From Actinomycetaceae bacterium (GTDB taxonomy: Bacteria; Actinomycetota; Actinomycetes; Actinomycetales; Actinomycetaceae): DNA of 64,000 nucleotides. Positions 1 to 8,719 of the stretch are shown piece by piece (position 1 is the stretch's first letter; each line of letters opens with the position of its first letter). The stretch lies in NCBI GenBank assembly GCA_030528145.1, contig JAUMZK010000006.1, forward strand, positions 65,891-129,890, written 5' to 3'. The notes under the pieces were generated by a model. That model was given only the letters and a program-made list of their open reading frames with translations. It had not been told where the DNA came from and did not search any database. The position numbers and the translations under genes are program-made.

Positions 1-487
1 ATCTAAAGCATCGACGATAAACTTGCCTTGCAACTGACCCACTCGATAGTTATCGAAAGTTGCATAGTAGTCCACTGATTTCGTGTCTCGAATCAAGCGA
101 TCGTAGGCGATAACCTTAATGCCCTTGCTTGCGGCCTGGTCCAAAACGGGGGTCAATGCTGAGCCATCGATAGACGCAACAACTAGAACCGCTGGTCTCT
201 CGTTAACCAAATTCTGAATCTGCGAGATTTGCTGCTCAACTTTGTTATCAGCATATTGTAAAGAGATATGATAGCCCATCTTCTTTAGGTTCTTAGAAAG
301 ATGGGCACCATCCCGCGACCATCTCTCCAGCGACTTTGTTGGCATAGAAATACCGATTAGGGCGCCGCCGCTCCCATTACCTCCAGTCGCTGTGCCTCCG
401 CCACGCTCACTTGAACATGCCCCAAGAGAGAATACAGAGCACCATGCCAACCAGCGTAGTGAGAAGGATCCTAGTTTTCTTATTCAT
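1..487 (-). pseudogene. Sugar ABC transporter substrate-binding lipoprotein, frameshifted in its signal peptide, 3' end outside window
   Basis: Reading leftward from an ATG at 487 (good SD, AAGGAGG), the protein begins MNKKTRILLTTLVGMVLCIL, a typical lipoprotein signal peptide. The frame then breaks and hits a stop. The next frame continues with the lipobox LGACSS, a Gly-rich linker and a periplasmic-binding-protein fold (GISMPTKSLERWSRDG, QYADNK, VLVVASIDGSAL, YDRLI, ATFDNYRVG), open to the window edge. This resembles the ChvE/XylF group of ABC sugar-binding proteins. The break lies in a (CT)3 tract at about 425-433 on the minus strand; one more CT unit would restore CILSLGAC exactly. Its place downstream of xylA-xylB suggests a xylose or related pentose as ligand. 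It could be a pseudogene, a phase-variable gene or a sequencing error. Confidence 0.75.
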
Positions 488-551
488 TGAGCCTCCTTGC
501 TCATGTCCTTTCGGACGCTTAGTTTGCTTTTTAGGCGCGCAATTGGTAGCG

Positions 552-1871
552 CTAAAGTAAATGCGCGGCTTGCTTAGCCGCCCCGAGTGCGACGTATTCC
601 GCAGGGGCGGGGAAGTCTACATCTATACCCAGTACCTCCGGGAAGATATGTTGTACAGCTCGCGAACGAGCTCCACCTCCGATTAGACTAACCCGGGTGA
701 CGGGAGTGCCGCACCGGCTCACTGCCTGTACGGCTCCGACCATCAATTCAGCCAAGCTCTGCACAGCAACGTGTGCAATATGCTCCGGATCCCAATTCTC
801 GAAAGTAATTCCACTTAACGATGCGGTCGCGTTCGGCAAGTTGGGAGTTCGCTCTCCCTCGAAATAGGGCACCAATTCCAGTCCGGCACTGTCTGACACG
901 GAAAGTGCAAGATCGTCGAAGCGGTCAAAATCCACTCCGAGAAGATCCGCAGTGCGCGAGATTACGGGCGCCCCATTCAGAGTACATGCGAGTGGCAACC
1001 AGTTTCCCGTAGCATCCATGAAACCCGTGACTACTCCAGTACGATCCCATACAGGTTGGTCACTCACCACCGCAACCGCTCCAGAAGTTCCCAGAGACAT
1101 CGAAGCTTCGCCAGTTTTAAGACCTAATCCAAGTGCAGCTCCAGCATTATCACCGCAACCTGCTCCAATGATGGTGCCAGCTTTGAGACCTATTTCCTCG
1201 ATAGAGCGCATAACCTCGGCAGCAGCCTCGAAAGGCGCCACTACGCGAGGACGGTAGATTCGTTGCGCTTCGTCCCGGCTTACACGCAGAGCATACGCGA
1301 AAAGGTCATCATGGTATTCGGCAGTGCGCAGATCCAAATAACCTGTACCCGATGCATCCGAACGGTCAGTAGTTAGCGAGCTAATATCACTACTGCCTGA
1401 AATTCGCCAGCTCAGGTAATCGTGAGGCAAACAAATTGCCGCAGTGCGACGCAGTGACTCCGGTTCGTTATCAGCCATCCAACGCACCTTTGATACCGTG
1501 AGTGATGCTACCGGAACCGAACCGCATGCCTCAGCCCAGACTTGTGCCCCAAGTTCTTCGGTCAACTTCGATGCCGCAGTGGCGCTTCGCGTGTCGTTCC
1601 AAAGCAACGCATCTCGCACCAAATTACCGTCAGTATCCAATGTGACCATGCCGTGTTGCTGTCCGCCGACTGAGATCGCATCAACGTCCCCCAAGCCCCC
1701 AGCCTTGCCGGAGGCCTCGCAGAAGGCCTGCCACCAAGCATCGGCACTAACCTCTGTACCCCTGGGATGACCCGCTGAACCTGAGCGAACAATATTGCCA
1801 GATTCGGGATCATAGATAATCACTTTGCACGATTGCGTAGATGAATCCACACCTGCTACAAGCTGCCCCAT
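552..1871 (-). CDS. xylB: Xylulokinase (FGGY carbohydrate kinase)
   Basis: Predicted to phosphorylate D-xylulose to xylulose 5-phosphate in the cytoplasm, the second step of the isomerase route of xylose use. The N-terminus shows the FGGY phosphate motif (GVDSSTQSCK), followed by GGQQHGMVTLD and WNDTRS, which are typical of xylulokinases. The ATP-side motif GAGCGDNAGAALGLGL and a C-terminal GGGARS segment complete the two-lobed actin-like fold. At 439 residues it is somewhat shorter than common xylulokinases but covers the whole fold. The start is two bases after the xylA stop, so translation is probably coupled. One CGAGGACG copy lies near 1245. Confidence 0.93.
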   Translation of the reverse strand: MGQLVAGVDSSTQSCKVIIYDPESGNIVRSGSAGHPRGTEVSADAWWQAFCEASGKAGGLGDVDAISVGGQQHGMVTLDTDGNLVRDALLWNDTRSATAASKLTEELGAQVWAEACGSVPVASLTVSKVRWMADNEPESLRRTAAICLPHDYLSWRISGSSDISSLTTDRSDASGTGYLDLRTAEYHDDLFAYALRVSRDEAQRIYRPRVVAPFEAAAEVMRSIEEIGLKAGTIIGAGCGDNAGAALGLGLKTGEASMSLGTSGAVAVVSDQPVWDRTGVVTGFMDATGNWLPLACTLNGAPVISRTADLLGVDFDRFDDLALSVSDSAGLELVPYFEGERTPNLPNATASLSGITFENWDPEHIAHVAVQSLAELMVGAVQAVSRCGTPVTRVSLIGGGARSRAVQHIFPEVLGIDVDFPAPAEYVALGAAKQAAHLL

Positions 1872-1873
1872 GT

Positions 1874-3040
1874 TTAGCCAACCAGATGCCGCATGGCGTT
1901 GTGATAGAGCTCTACGTAGTGGTATTCGCGAGACGCAACTACGTCTGGGTCTATCTCTTCAGAAGAAAGTAGGTCGGCATAGCTTTCACCTGGACTCATC
2001 GTAGGTACGGCCAGTTCGGGAACAGAGGCGGCTTCCATGAGTTCCTTTGTGCGCGGGTCTTCTCGGAATGCCTTCGCCTTCTCTGCAAACATAAGGTACA
2101 TTTCCATATTTGCGGCAGCAGACTCCCACACACCCTCCATCCCCTCTGTACGGGTAGGCTTGAAATCGAAATGGCGCGGTCCCTCATAGCGAGGACCACC
2201 ACCTGGGAAGCCATTCTCTAACAAATCAACGGTGAAAAAAGCAGCGGCCAAATCACCATGACCGAAGCATTTGTCCTGGTCGTACTTCACGCCAGACTGT
2301 CCGTTGAGGTCAATATGGAAGAGCTTGCCTGCATTAAGTGCCTGCGCAATGCCGTGGTTGAAGTTCAGATTAGCCATCTGCTCATGCCCCGTTTCCGGGT
2401 TTAGACCAACGATGTCCCCGTTATCAAGTTCAGCTATCAAAGCTAAAGCATGACCGATGGTGGGAAGGAAAATATCGCCACGGGGCTCATTCGGCTTCGG
2501 CTCGAGACCGATACGCAGGTTGTACCCCTGTTCTTTGATATAGCCTGCCACCGCATCCAATCCCTCCTTGTAACGTTCGTAAGCTGCATTAAGATCTTTC
2601 GAGGAATCATATTCAGCGCCCTCGCGCCCACCCCACATTACGAAGGTTTCGGCTCCGAGAGAAGCAGCCAGATCTACGTTACGCAGAATCTTTTTTAGAC
2701 CGAAGCGACGAATCGAACGATCATTATTCGTGAGTCCACCATCCTTGAAAATCGGGTGTGAGAAGGTGTTGGTCGTTACCATCGGTATGCAAATACCGGC
2801 ATCATCTACTGCATCCTTGAGCTTACCGACGAACTCATCTCGTTCAGTTTCGCTGGCATCAAATGGGAATACGTCATTGTCATGAAAAGTTATGCCGTAT
2901 GCACCGAGTTCCGCAAGTTTTGTAGCATACTCCCACGGATCTAACCCACTACGTGTAGCGTCACCGAAGGGATCGACGCCCTGCCATCCGACAGTCCAGA
3001 TTCCAAAAGTGAATTTGTCGTCTTTTATTGGGATTCGCAT
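1874..3040 (-). CDS. xylA: Xylose isomerase
   Basis: Converts D-xylose to D-xylulose using two divalent metal ions. It has the short actinobacterial (class I) length of 388 residues. Visible signatures are [10 protein letters not shown] with the catalytic His and Asp, [27 protein letters not shown] with the metal-binding Glu and Lys, and the metal-site segment HIDLNGQSG followed by FGHGDL. A strong SD (AAAGGAG) lies 7 bases before the ATG. It is first in a leftward xylA-xylB-(binding protein) unit driven from the 3074-3111 promoter and probably repressed by the divergent ROK protein. Confidence 0.96.
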   Translation of the reverse strand: MRIPIKDDKFTFGIWTVGWQGVDPFGDATRSGLDPWEYATKLAELGAYGITFHDNDVFPFDASETERDEFVGKLKDAVDDAGICIPMVTTNTFSHPIFKDGGLTNNDRSIRRFGLKKILRNVDLAASLGAETFVMWGGREGAEYDSSKDLNAAYERYKEGLDAVAGYIKEQGYNLRIGLEPKPNEPRGDIFLPTIGHALALIAELDNGDIVGLNPETGHEQMANLNFNHGIAQALNAGKLFHIDLNGQSGVKYDQDKCFGHGDLAAAFFTVDLLENGFPGGGPRYEGPRHFDFKPTRTEGMEGVWESAAANMEMYLMFAEKAKAFREDPRTKELMEAASVPELAVPTMSPGESYADLLSSEEIDPDVVASREYHYVELYHNAMRHLVG

Positions 3041-3073
3041 TCCTCACTCCTTTGAGAAGATATGACATTTTGT

Positions 3074-3111
3074 TTAGTTCCGATACTAATTACGGTTTCT
3101 AGATAAGTCAA
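3074..3111 (-). promoter_or_regulatory. xylA promoter with overlapping inverted-repeat operator
   Basis: On the minus strand a -35 TTGACT (3106-3111) and a -10 TAGTAT (3083-3088) are separated by exactly 17 bases. An inverted repeat, TTAGT (3074-3078) N6 ACTAA (3085-3089), overlaps the -10 box. It lies between the divergent xylA and ROK-regulator genes. Binding there would block RNA polymerase, the usual logic of xylose repressors of the ROK family. The promoter is read from sequence; assigning the repressor is inference. Confidence 0.6.
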
Positions 3112-3134
3112 GTGTTTTTTCAGCTAAAATAACA

Positions 3135-4292
3135 ATGGTGCATAACTCATCACTCCGCCCGGAACACATTAGAGAAAGCAATATTAGACTTGTCCTCGCT
3201 GCTGCACTCGGCGCAAACGAACCGGCATCCCGTGCGAAAATTTCATCCACCACGGGGATAACTCGAGCGACCGTGTCCCGACTCGCGGATGAGCTAGTCG
3301 ACGCTGGAATTCTCGACGAATTGCCCCCTCCACCAGCTACAGGTCCAGGTCGACCAGCGCTCGGATTAGTGGGATCCTCGCGTGTTATTGGGATCGGCGC
3401 TGACATAGACGTAGACGCTTTACGCGTCCGGGCGATCGATCTCGGTGGGAACCACATTGCTCTTCAGTCCCACTTCGATAATTTCTCTGGGTCAAATCCA
3501 GAAAAAGTTATCCAAATTTTGATCAAGATGCTAAACAAGATCGTTCGGGAATTACCGTCAAACACCCGCATTTTCGGACCGGTAGTTGCAGTTCCAGGGC
3601 TTGTCGAGCAAAATTCCAATTTACTTCTGGATGCACCCAACCTTGGGTGGCAAGACGTGGACGTTTGCACTCCAATCAAAGAAGCCTTTAGTGACACACA
3701 TCATAGGAGTGTCCTTTCGCAACCAGTTCTGCATAACGAAGCAAACTTGTCGGCACTAACCGCAGCTTTCTCCAGACCCGGAGCCCCCACAAAGTTTCGA
3801 CATTTTGTTTACATTTCAGGTGGCACTGGTATTGGTGCCGCGATCTTCAATGAGGGCAAGCTTTGGGGCGGCGCCAATGGGTGGTCTGGGGAAATCGGTC
3901 ATTTAACGATAGATCCCAACGGACCCGTTTGTCGCTGCGGTTCCACAGGCTGCCTAGAACGCTATATCGGTCGGGAGGCGCTAACTTACGCGTTCAAGGT
4001 CGACCATACAAACCCCGCCCAGCTAGATGCGAGTGCGCGCGCACTAGGCATATCCATTGCAGCACTAGTAAACCTTCTCGACATCCCCCAATTCGTTCTA
4101 GGAGGTCAACTTTCAGAGCTACTGGCGCGACGCCGACAACTTATAGAGACCGAACTTCAAAGACGTTCTATGGCCGCTCGTAGAACCTCAATAGCGATTC
4201 AATCCGCAAAATTAGGTGAAGATGCCGCTTCATTAGGAGCTGCTTACGCTAGTCTCACTAAACTAATCGCAGAACCAGCGGCTTACTTGTGA
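3135..4292 (+). CDS. ROK-family transcriptional repressor, XylR-like
   Basis: 385 residues with an N-terminal winged helix-turn-helix (about residues 15-75, ISSTTGITRATVSRLADEL) and a C-terminal ROK sugar-kinase-like domain. The ROK part contains IGIGADIDVDALR, VAVPGLVE, the YISGGTGIGAAIF phosphate loop and the zinc-binding segment CRCGSTGCLERYIG. Divergent orientation to xylA with a shared 94-bp promoter region points to control of the xylose genes, with xylose or a phosphorylated sugar as inducer. The assigned start has little SD. ROK proteins also regulate other sugars, so the xylose ligand is inferred from position. Confidence 0.9.
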   Translation: MVHNSSLRPEHIRESNIRLVLAAALGANEPASRAKISSTTGITRATVSRLADELVDAGILDELPPPPATGPGRPALGLVGSSRVIGIGADIDVDALRVRAIDLGGNHIALQSHFDNFSGSNPEKVIQILIKMLNKIVRELPSNTRIFGPVVAVPGLVEQNSNLLLDAPNLGWQDVDVCTPIKEAFSDTHHRSVLSQPVLHNEANLSALTAAFSRPGAPTKFRHFVYISGGTGIGAAIFNEGKLWGGANGWSGEIGHLTIDPNGPVCRCGSTGCLERYIGREALTYAFKVDHTNPAQLDASARALGISIAALVNLLDIPQFVLGGQLSELLARRRQLIETELQRRSMAARRTSIAIQSAKLGEDAASLGAAYASLTKLIAEPAAYL

Positions 4293-4310
4293 AAATAAGA
4301 ATTATAGGAC

Positions 4311-4334
4311 AAAAGAGGGCGCGGACTCTTTTTT
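4311..4334 (+). terminator. Possible weak terminator after the ROK gene
   Basis: AAAAGAG (4311-4317) can pair with CTCTTTT (4326-4332) around an 8-base loop, followed by further Ts. The stem is A/T-rich and weak, but its position just after the regulator stop fits. Confidence 0.3.
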
Positions 4335-4368
4335 GGAGTGGGGTTGCCCGTAAGTCGTGGGCATTTAG

Positions 4369-5580
4369 TTAAGCGGCTTTTGTATTGGCCGCGCTGGTTG
4401 AGGTCTTTTCTGTAAGGGCCTGGTTTTCGAGGAATACGGGTGGGACCATCCCGATCGCCGAGTGCCTGCGGCGCCGGTTACAGACTGCTTCAATCCAATT
4501 AGCTACTGCTGCGTGCTTGGCTCCTTGTGACCCAGATTCTCCGGTCGTAGAACTCGGTTTTCAGCGTGGACCAAAAGGATTCGCTCATCGCGTTATCAAA
4601 GCACACCCCGGTTCGCCCTACAGACTGAAAGACCCCCAATCCCTGGCAGACGTTCCACCTCTGAGCGCTGGTGAACTGACATCCACGATCGCATGGAAAA
4701 CCAAACCTTCAAGAACGTGACCACACAGCGTGTAGACCATAGGCAGGGCACACTCAACCAAGCTAGTCGTTTGGGAAGAATCCATTACCCACCCCAGCAC
4801 CCGTCGACAATGCCCATCACGAATTACACACAAGAACAGCCAGCCTCCTTGGATTCGCAAATAAGTAATATCAGACAGCCACACGCGGTTAAACTCACCG
4901 GCGTCAAATAGCCGCCCAACCAAGTCCGGAAGATTAGACACGACCATCGACTAGGCTGCGCTCACCGGAATGAACTTCCTCGGTAAGATACCCTCAATGC
5001 CCATCAGGCGCATTCTTTTAGCAACAGTTTTACGGCCAACACAATAACCGAGAGCCGCAAGCTCTGCCATAATCCGCGGCGAACCGTAAACCTCGTCTGA
5101 TTCATCCCAAATGCGCATAAACTGCTTGCCCAGACCGTCCAGATAATGCCGACCAGGGCCTTGACCAAAGAGCCGTCACTGCTGCCCTTTAGCCCATTTA
5201 TAGTAGCCCAACCCACAGACCTTCAACACCCTGACCATACGTTTAATGCTGTAATTCGCATCTGCAGCCACATGAACTCGAACATCTCTACGGTCGTTGC
5301 TTCCAGCAAAGAAGGCTGTTACTTTTGACAAGAACTCCTTACCCATCCGAGCTTCAGCCAGCCCCCAGCGTAACCTTGCGTTTTCAACGCGCAGCTCAGC
5401 CTAACTCATCCCATCAGTACTACCCTGGCATTCACCTTCGCCCCTAACCCACCTGCCAAACAAACCGGTCCCAACGCCGATTTCCTCAACAACGTGAGCA
5501 ATAAGCCGACCAGTTCCAATGACTAAACGAGCCGCCTCAACACGATACCCCGGCGCGTACTTCCAGCGTGATTAACTCAT
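4369..5580 (-). pseudogene. IS3-family insertion sequence transposase (orfAB), decayed
   Basis: Read leftward, fragments of an IS3-type transposase follow each other in changing frames. A degenerate OrfA-like start near 5580 has a stop at codon 3. A helix-turn-helix segment (SDEVYGSPRIMAELAALG, about 4990-5100) follows. Next comes the rve integrase core with the first catalytic Asp (WLSDITYLRIQGGWLFL, about 4830-4890), and then, in another frame, CFDNAMSESFWSTLKTEF with the catalytic Glu (about 4540-4600). The tail (RRRHSAIGMVPPVFL) ends at TAA 4369-4371. Several in-frame stops and frameshifts make it inactive. I could not define terminal inverted repeats with confidence. This covers the 1.3-kb stretch after the ROK gene. 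Confidence 0.85.
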
Positions 5581-5619
5581 AAGAAACACCCTTCCGTACA
5601 AACACAAGATCCACACTTA

Positions 5620-6505
5620 TCAACTATCCACTACCCGAGAGTAACCCCAGAAGCCGATGCCTCCGGTGAGGGCGAAAGTTTCTTTTAGGGTTTTGAGGGT
5701 GCTTGGCCCGAATTCGAAGATACGCAGATGTTTAGGGTTGAGTAGCGCGATTGTCAAGTTACCCGTGGTGGCTTACGGCATGGTGGGTGTGAAGGTGACG
5801 GGTCTGCCAAGCATGGTCATCGTGTCAAGGTTTAGCAAGGGTTGTCCGCCTGGCAGGTTGAGTGCGGCTAGTTGGAGGTCGGTGACATCGGAGAGTATCC
5901 AGGTGGCGTGTAGGCGTGGAATGGCGGGCATGTTGAAGTAGGTAGCTGCGATTGTTTCAGCACTCAAGTTACCGGTGGTGACGTGCTCGGTGTGTTCGAT
6001 CAGACCGGTGATGCCGATTGCCTGATTGCCGTTGATGATGGTGGTATCAAGCACGGCGGTCATGCCGGTAGCGATATCGGTGGCGATGTGGGGGTACATG
6101 TTGGCGTACTGGTCGGCTACGAGCGTGTTATCGATGACGACGAGGGAGCGTAGCCGGTGAGAGCTAAGCCGGTACTTTTTGTGATCGTTGGTGCTGTCAA
6201 TGATGGGCTTTGGGTGAATTGTTCCATCCAGTAGGTCTGGTTTGATGGCACGAGTACGTGCAGGTTGGTGGCACTGGTTTTCACTGTGTCTTTCATGGCA
6301 AGTTCGTAGAGGGGCATTGTTTGGCGAGCTGGCCACGATAGATTGCTTCAAAATCAGCTGGCACATATAGGCCGTCCGGTGCTTGCCCGGCAGCGAGTTT
6401 TGTTTGATCGAACGCGCGGGCGGTGATGTATTTTTTGAACTGCTGCTTGTAATCACTGGATACTACAGCGGCTAAATATTTTTCGGTTTCATTCTGGGTG
6501 GACAT
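5620..6505 (-). pseudogene. Phage HK97-like major capsid protein remnant
   Basis: The N-terminal part (MSTQNETEKYL, then GLYVPADFEAIYRGQLAKQ), the middle part (SNQTYWMEQFTQ; LVADQYANMYPHIATDIA; IINGNQAIGITGL) and the C-terminal part (LLNLDTMTMLGRPVTFTP, then LLNPKHLRIFEFGPS) read like an HK97-fold capsid gene. It is broken by at least one frameshift between about 6130 and 6320 and by a TAA at 5773-5775, where a TAT tyrosine codon would keep the frame open. The last open codon runs to TGA at 5620-5622. The family call rests on pattern resemblance only. Confidence 0.5.
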
Positions 6506-6638
6506 GAGGTGATCATACTTTCGTGTAGTGGCACCGGCAGCTTGGGGTGCTGGTGATGGTCGGTGACATTTTGGTGACGGTTGCACGGGTCTAGTGTCAT
6601 CACGGTTTTCCCTTGCAGGGCGCGGTTTCGTGGAGCTT

Positions 6639-6769
6639 GGTGACAGTAGTGACAGTATTTTTGACTCTATCTGCGCCATTTTTAGGGTGTTGTTTGCACA
6701 GGCTGCTGGTATTTCTATCATCCTGTTTTGTTCTTCCCAGAAGTGCGGGCAAGTGTCACTACTGTCACC
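6639..6769. repeat. 16-bp perfect inverted repeat and cluster of GTGACA repeats
   Basis: GGTGACAGTAGTGACA at 6639-6654 is repeated as its exact reverse complement at 6754-6769. Further GTGACA or TGTCAC copies occur between about 6560 and 6860. The cluster lies just after a phage-type primase remnant. Iteron-like repeats next to a primase gene are usual for replication origins of satellite phages and integrated plasmids, so this may be a fossil origin. A leftward reading frame (6506-6883, overlapping the primase-like stop as ATGA) runs across it, but I see no recognisable product. Confidence 0.55.
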
Positions 6770-6879
6770 CGTGGCTGGTTTTCGCTGTAATATCAGACCT
6801 TTTGTGGTGACAGTTGGGTGATAGTTGGTGACAAAACTCGGAATATAGGTGACAGTTTCACCCTCTAGATGCTTAGTAT

Positions 6880-7394
6880 TCATAGGAATTCTCCTTTCAG
6901 GGTGTAGTGACCGTAGTCTTCACGGGTTTGAGTATTCAGACCGAGGCCTAGGTAGGTGGTGCCGTATTTGGTGTGGGTGGTAAACGCGCTATGGCTGGTG
7001 CCATGCAGAGCGGCTAGACCGTCGCGGAAGTGGCGGGCGGTTTTCGCGTACCCGTTGTTGTTATCGGTGCACCATTGTTTGTAGATGCGATACAGCACGC
7101 TGGTGGTCAGCGGTCCAGTGCCTGCACGTCTGTTTGCTCGAAGCTGAGGCATTCGGTGTTGAATGCGACGATAGTGTTGTTTTGGGCGTGGTAGGTGTTG
7201 CGGGCTTCAACAACTATTTGCGGTTCGTTGAAGCGGTAGCCGCGCTTAATGAGGTCTTGTAGGGCGGTGATGGCTTTGGTGATGATACCTTCGCGCTCGG
7301 GGCGGTCTCGTGTCTCTAGCCTGGCGATTACACTGCAAGATACCTTGTAAGAAGGGATAGTACCCCTAATCACGTTGTACAACACCTTTTTCAC
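6880..7394 (-). pseudogene. Phage/plasmid-type primase-helicase, C-terminal remnant
   Basis: Two overlapping leftward frames give fragments resembling the C-terminal end of D5/P4-type primases. The first (7394-7107) contains KAITALQDLIKRGYRFNEP and NNTIVAFNTECLSF. The second (7152-6880) contains YRIYKQWCTDNNNGYAKTA and YLGLGLNTQTR. A frameshift near 7110-7150 separates them, and the whole N-terminal catalytic part is missing. With the capsid-like remnant this suggests a decayed prophage or satellite. The family call is tentative. Confidence 0.4.
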
Positions 7395-7546
7395 TCAGGT
7401 AAAACAACGCACGCATATAGTTTCGGGAAAACTACATGCGCCCCTGCCTGCTCAGGTCAATGGGCTAACTAAGCGAGGGCGACCCGAGCGATCACCTCTA
7501 TAGCTGCTCTCCATTACTACTAGAGAAATGGGAGGTAAACCAGCCG

Positions 7547-7720
7547 ATGGCAGAATCTGAATACTCGCCACCCTTACAACGTGTCCGCTATCGTCAATCC
7601 ACGCATTATGATACATTCGTAAATGTGGGCACTGATTACGGAACGATGGATGCGGCTCTAATAGCCTCGCCCAACACCCCATACGCGCGCATCCAAAGTC
7701 AACTGATTCCGGACACTTAG
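7547..7720 (+). CDS. Small hypothetical protein, 57 aa
   Basis: An open frame from ATG 7547, with GGGAGG about 11 bases upstream, encodes a 57-residue protein starting MAESEYSPPLQRVRYRQSTH and ending QLIPDT. I do not recognise a family. It lies just upstream of the restriction-modification genes in the same direction, so it could be a phage remnant or an accessory protein of that unit. The region 7395-7546 holds nothing I can identify. Confidence 0.4.
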   Translation: MAESEYSPPLQRVRYRQSTHYDTFVNVGTDYGTMDAALIASPNTPYARIQSQLIPDT

Positions 7721-7733
7721 AAAGGGTCTATTC

Positions 7734-7763
7734 ATGTCACACACACCAACGAAGCCTGCATGA
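7734..7763 (+). CDS. Nine-codon leader peptide overlapping the methyltransferase start
   Basis: ATG at 7734 preceded by AGAAAGGG encodes MSHTPTKPA and stops at TGA 7761-7763, overlapping the methyltransferase ATG (7760) as ATGA. The methyltransferase has no SD of its own at a normal distance outside this mini-frame, so translation may be coupled to the leader. This is a sequence-based suggestion only. Confidence 0.35.
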   Translation: MSHTPTKPA

Positions 7764-8719
7764 GCCTTTCATCTGTCGAAATTTGTACCGGCGCTGGCGG
7801 GCAGGCGCTTGGCTTAGAACAGGCTGGTTTTGATCATCTGGTGACTGTGGAACTGGACCCTTGGGCATGTAAGACATTACGCCAGAACCGAGGCTCCTCG
7901 TGGAATGTCACCGAGACAGACTTATTGCAATGGTCCGCAGGTGAGTTTGTTGGAGCCGATCTGGTTGCAGGAGGTGTGCCTTGCCCTCCCTTTTCCAGAG
8001 CAGGTAAACAACTGGGCGAAAATGACGAACGCGATCTATTTCCGACTGCAATACGTATTGTCGATGAGGTTCGCCCGAAGGCCGTAATGCTGGAAAATGT
8101 GCGTGGTCTATTGGATGCGGTATTCGATGACTACCGCAACAAAGTTGAAAAGCAACTCATAAAACTCGGCTACGTTCCCGGATGGCGCTTGCTCAATGCG
8201 AGCTCTTTCGGCGTCTCTCAACTCCGCCCTAGAGTCGTTTTTGTTGCATTGCGTAAAGAGTTTGCAGACCATTTTTCCTGGCCAACAGAACACATGTACG
8301 CTCCGCTCACCGTAGGTGAGCTTCTGTACGATCTCATGGCTGAACGCGGATGGGAAGGTGCTGCTGAATGGGCTCGACGTGCAAATGCAATTGCGCCAAC
8401 TATCGTCGGTGGATCGAAGAAACATGGGGGACCCGACCTTGGGCCGACTCGCGCAAAACGAGCATGGGCCGCACTTGGAGTAAACGGGAACACCATCGCT
8501 GACCTTGCACCTGAACCGGGTTTTGGTGGTGACCCTCGACTAACCGTCCGAATGGCTGCTCGCATCCAGGGGTTCCCTGATGAGTGGGAGTTTGTCGGAC
8601 GAAAGACCAATGCATATCGCCAAGTCGGAAATGCGTTTCCGCCACCAGTAGCGAAAGCGGTTGGTCACGAAATTTTCAAGGCAATTACCAAACAGCAGCT
8701 GATAGCGGTGGCATCATGA
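7760..8719 (+). CDS. DNA (cytosine-5) methyltransferase of a type II system
   Basis: 319 residues with the ordered C5-methyltransferase motifs: SAM-binding motif I (CTGAGGQALGLEQAG, about residues 9-23), catalytic motif IV (GGVPCPPFSRAGKQ, with the Pro-Cys nucleophile), motif VI (ENVRGLLD), motif VIII (QLRPRVVFVALR) and motif X (QVGNAFPPPVAKAVG). It protects DNA from the nuclease encoded by the next gene, whose ATG overlaps its stop (8716-8719). If the nuclease is NgoMIV-like, the target would be GCCGGC, but the recognition sequence cannot be read from the protein. Position in the motif-poor accessory block suggests horizontal acquisition. Confidence 0.95.
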   Translation: MSLSSVEICTGAGGQALGLEQAGFDHLVTVELDPWACKTLRQNRGSSWNVTETDLLQWSAGEFVGADLVAGGVPCPPFSRAGKQLGENDERDLFPTAIRIVDEVRPKAVMLENVRGLLDAVFDDYRNKVEKQLIKLGYVPGWRLLNASSFGVSQLRPRVVFVALRKEFADHFSWPTEHMYAPLTVGELLYDLMAERGWEGAAEWARRANAIAPTIVGGSKKHGGPDLGPTRAKRAWAALGVNGNTIADLAPEPGFGGDPRLTVRMAARIQGFPDEWEFVGRKTNAYRQVGNAFPPPVAKAVGHEIFKAITKQQLIAVAS

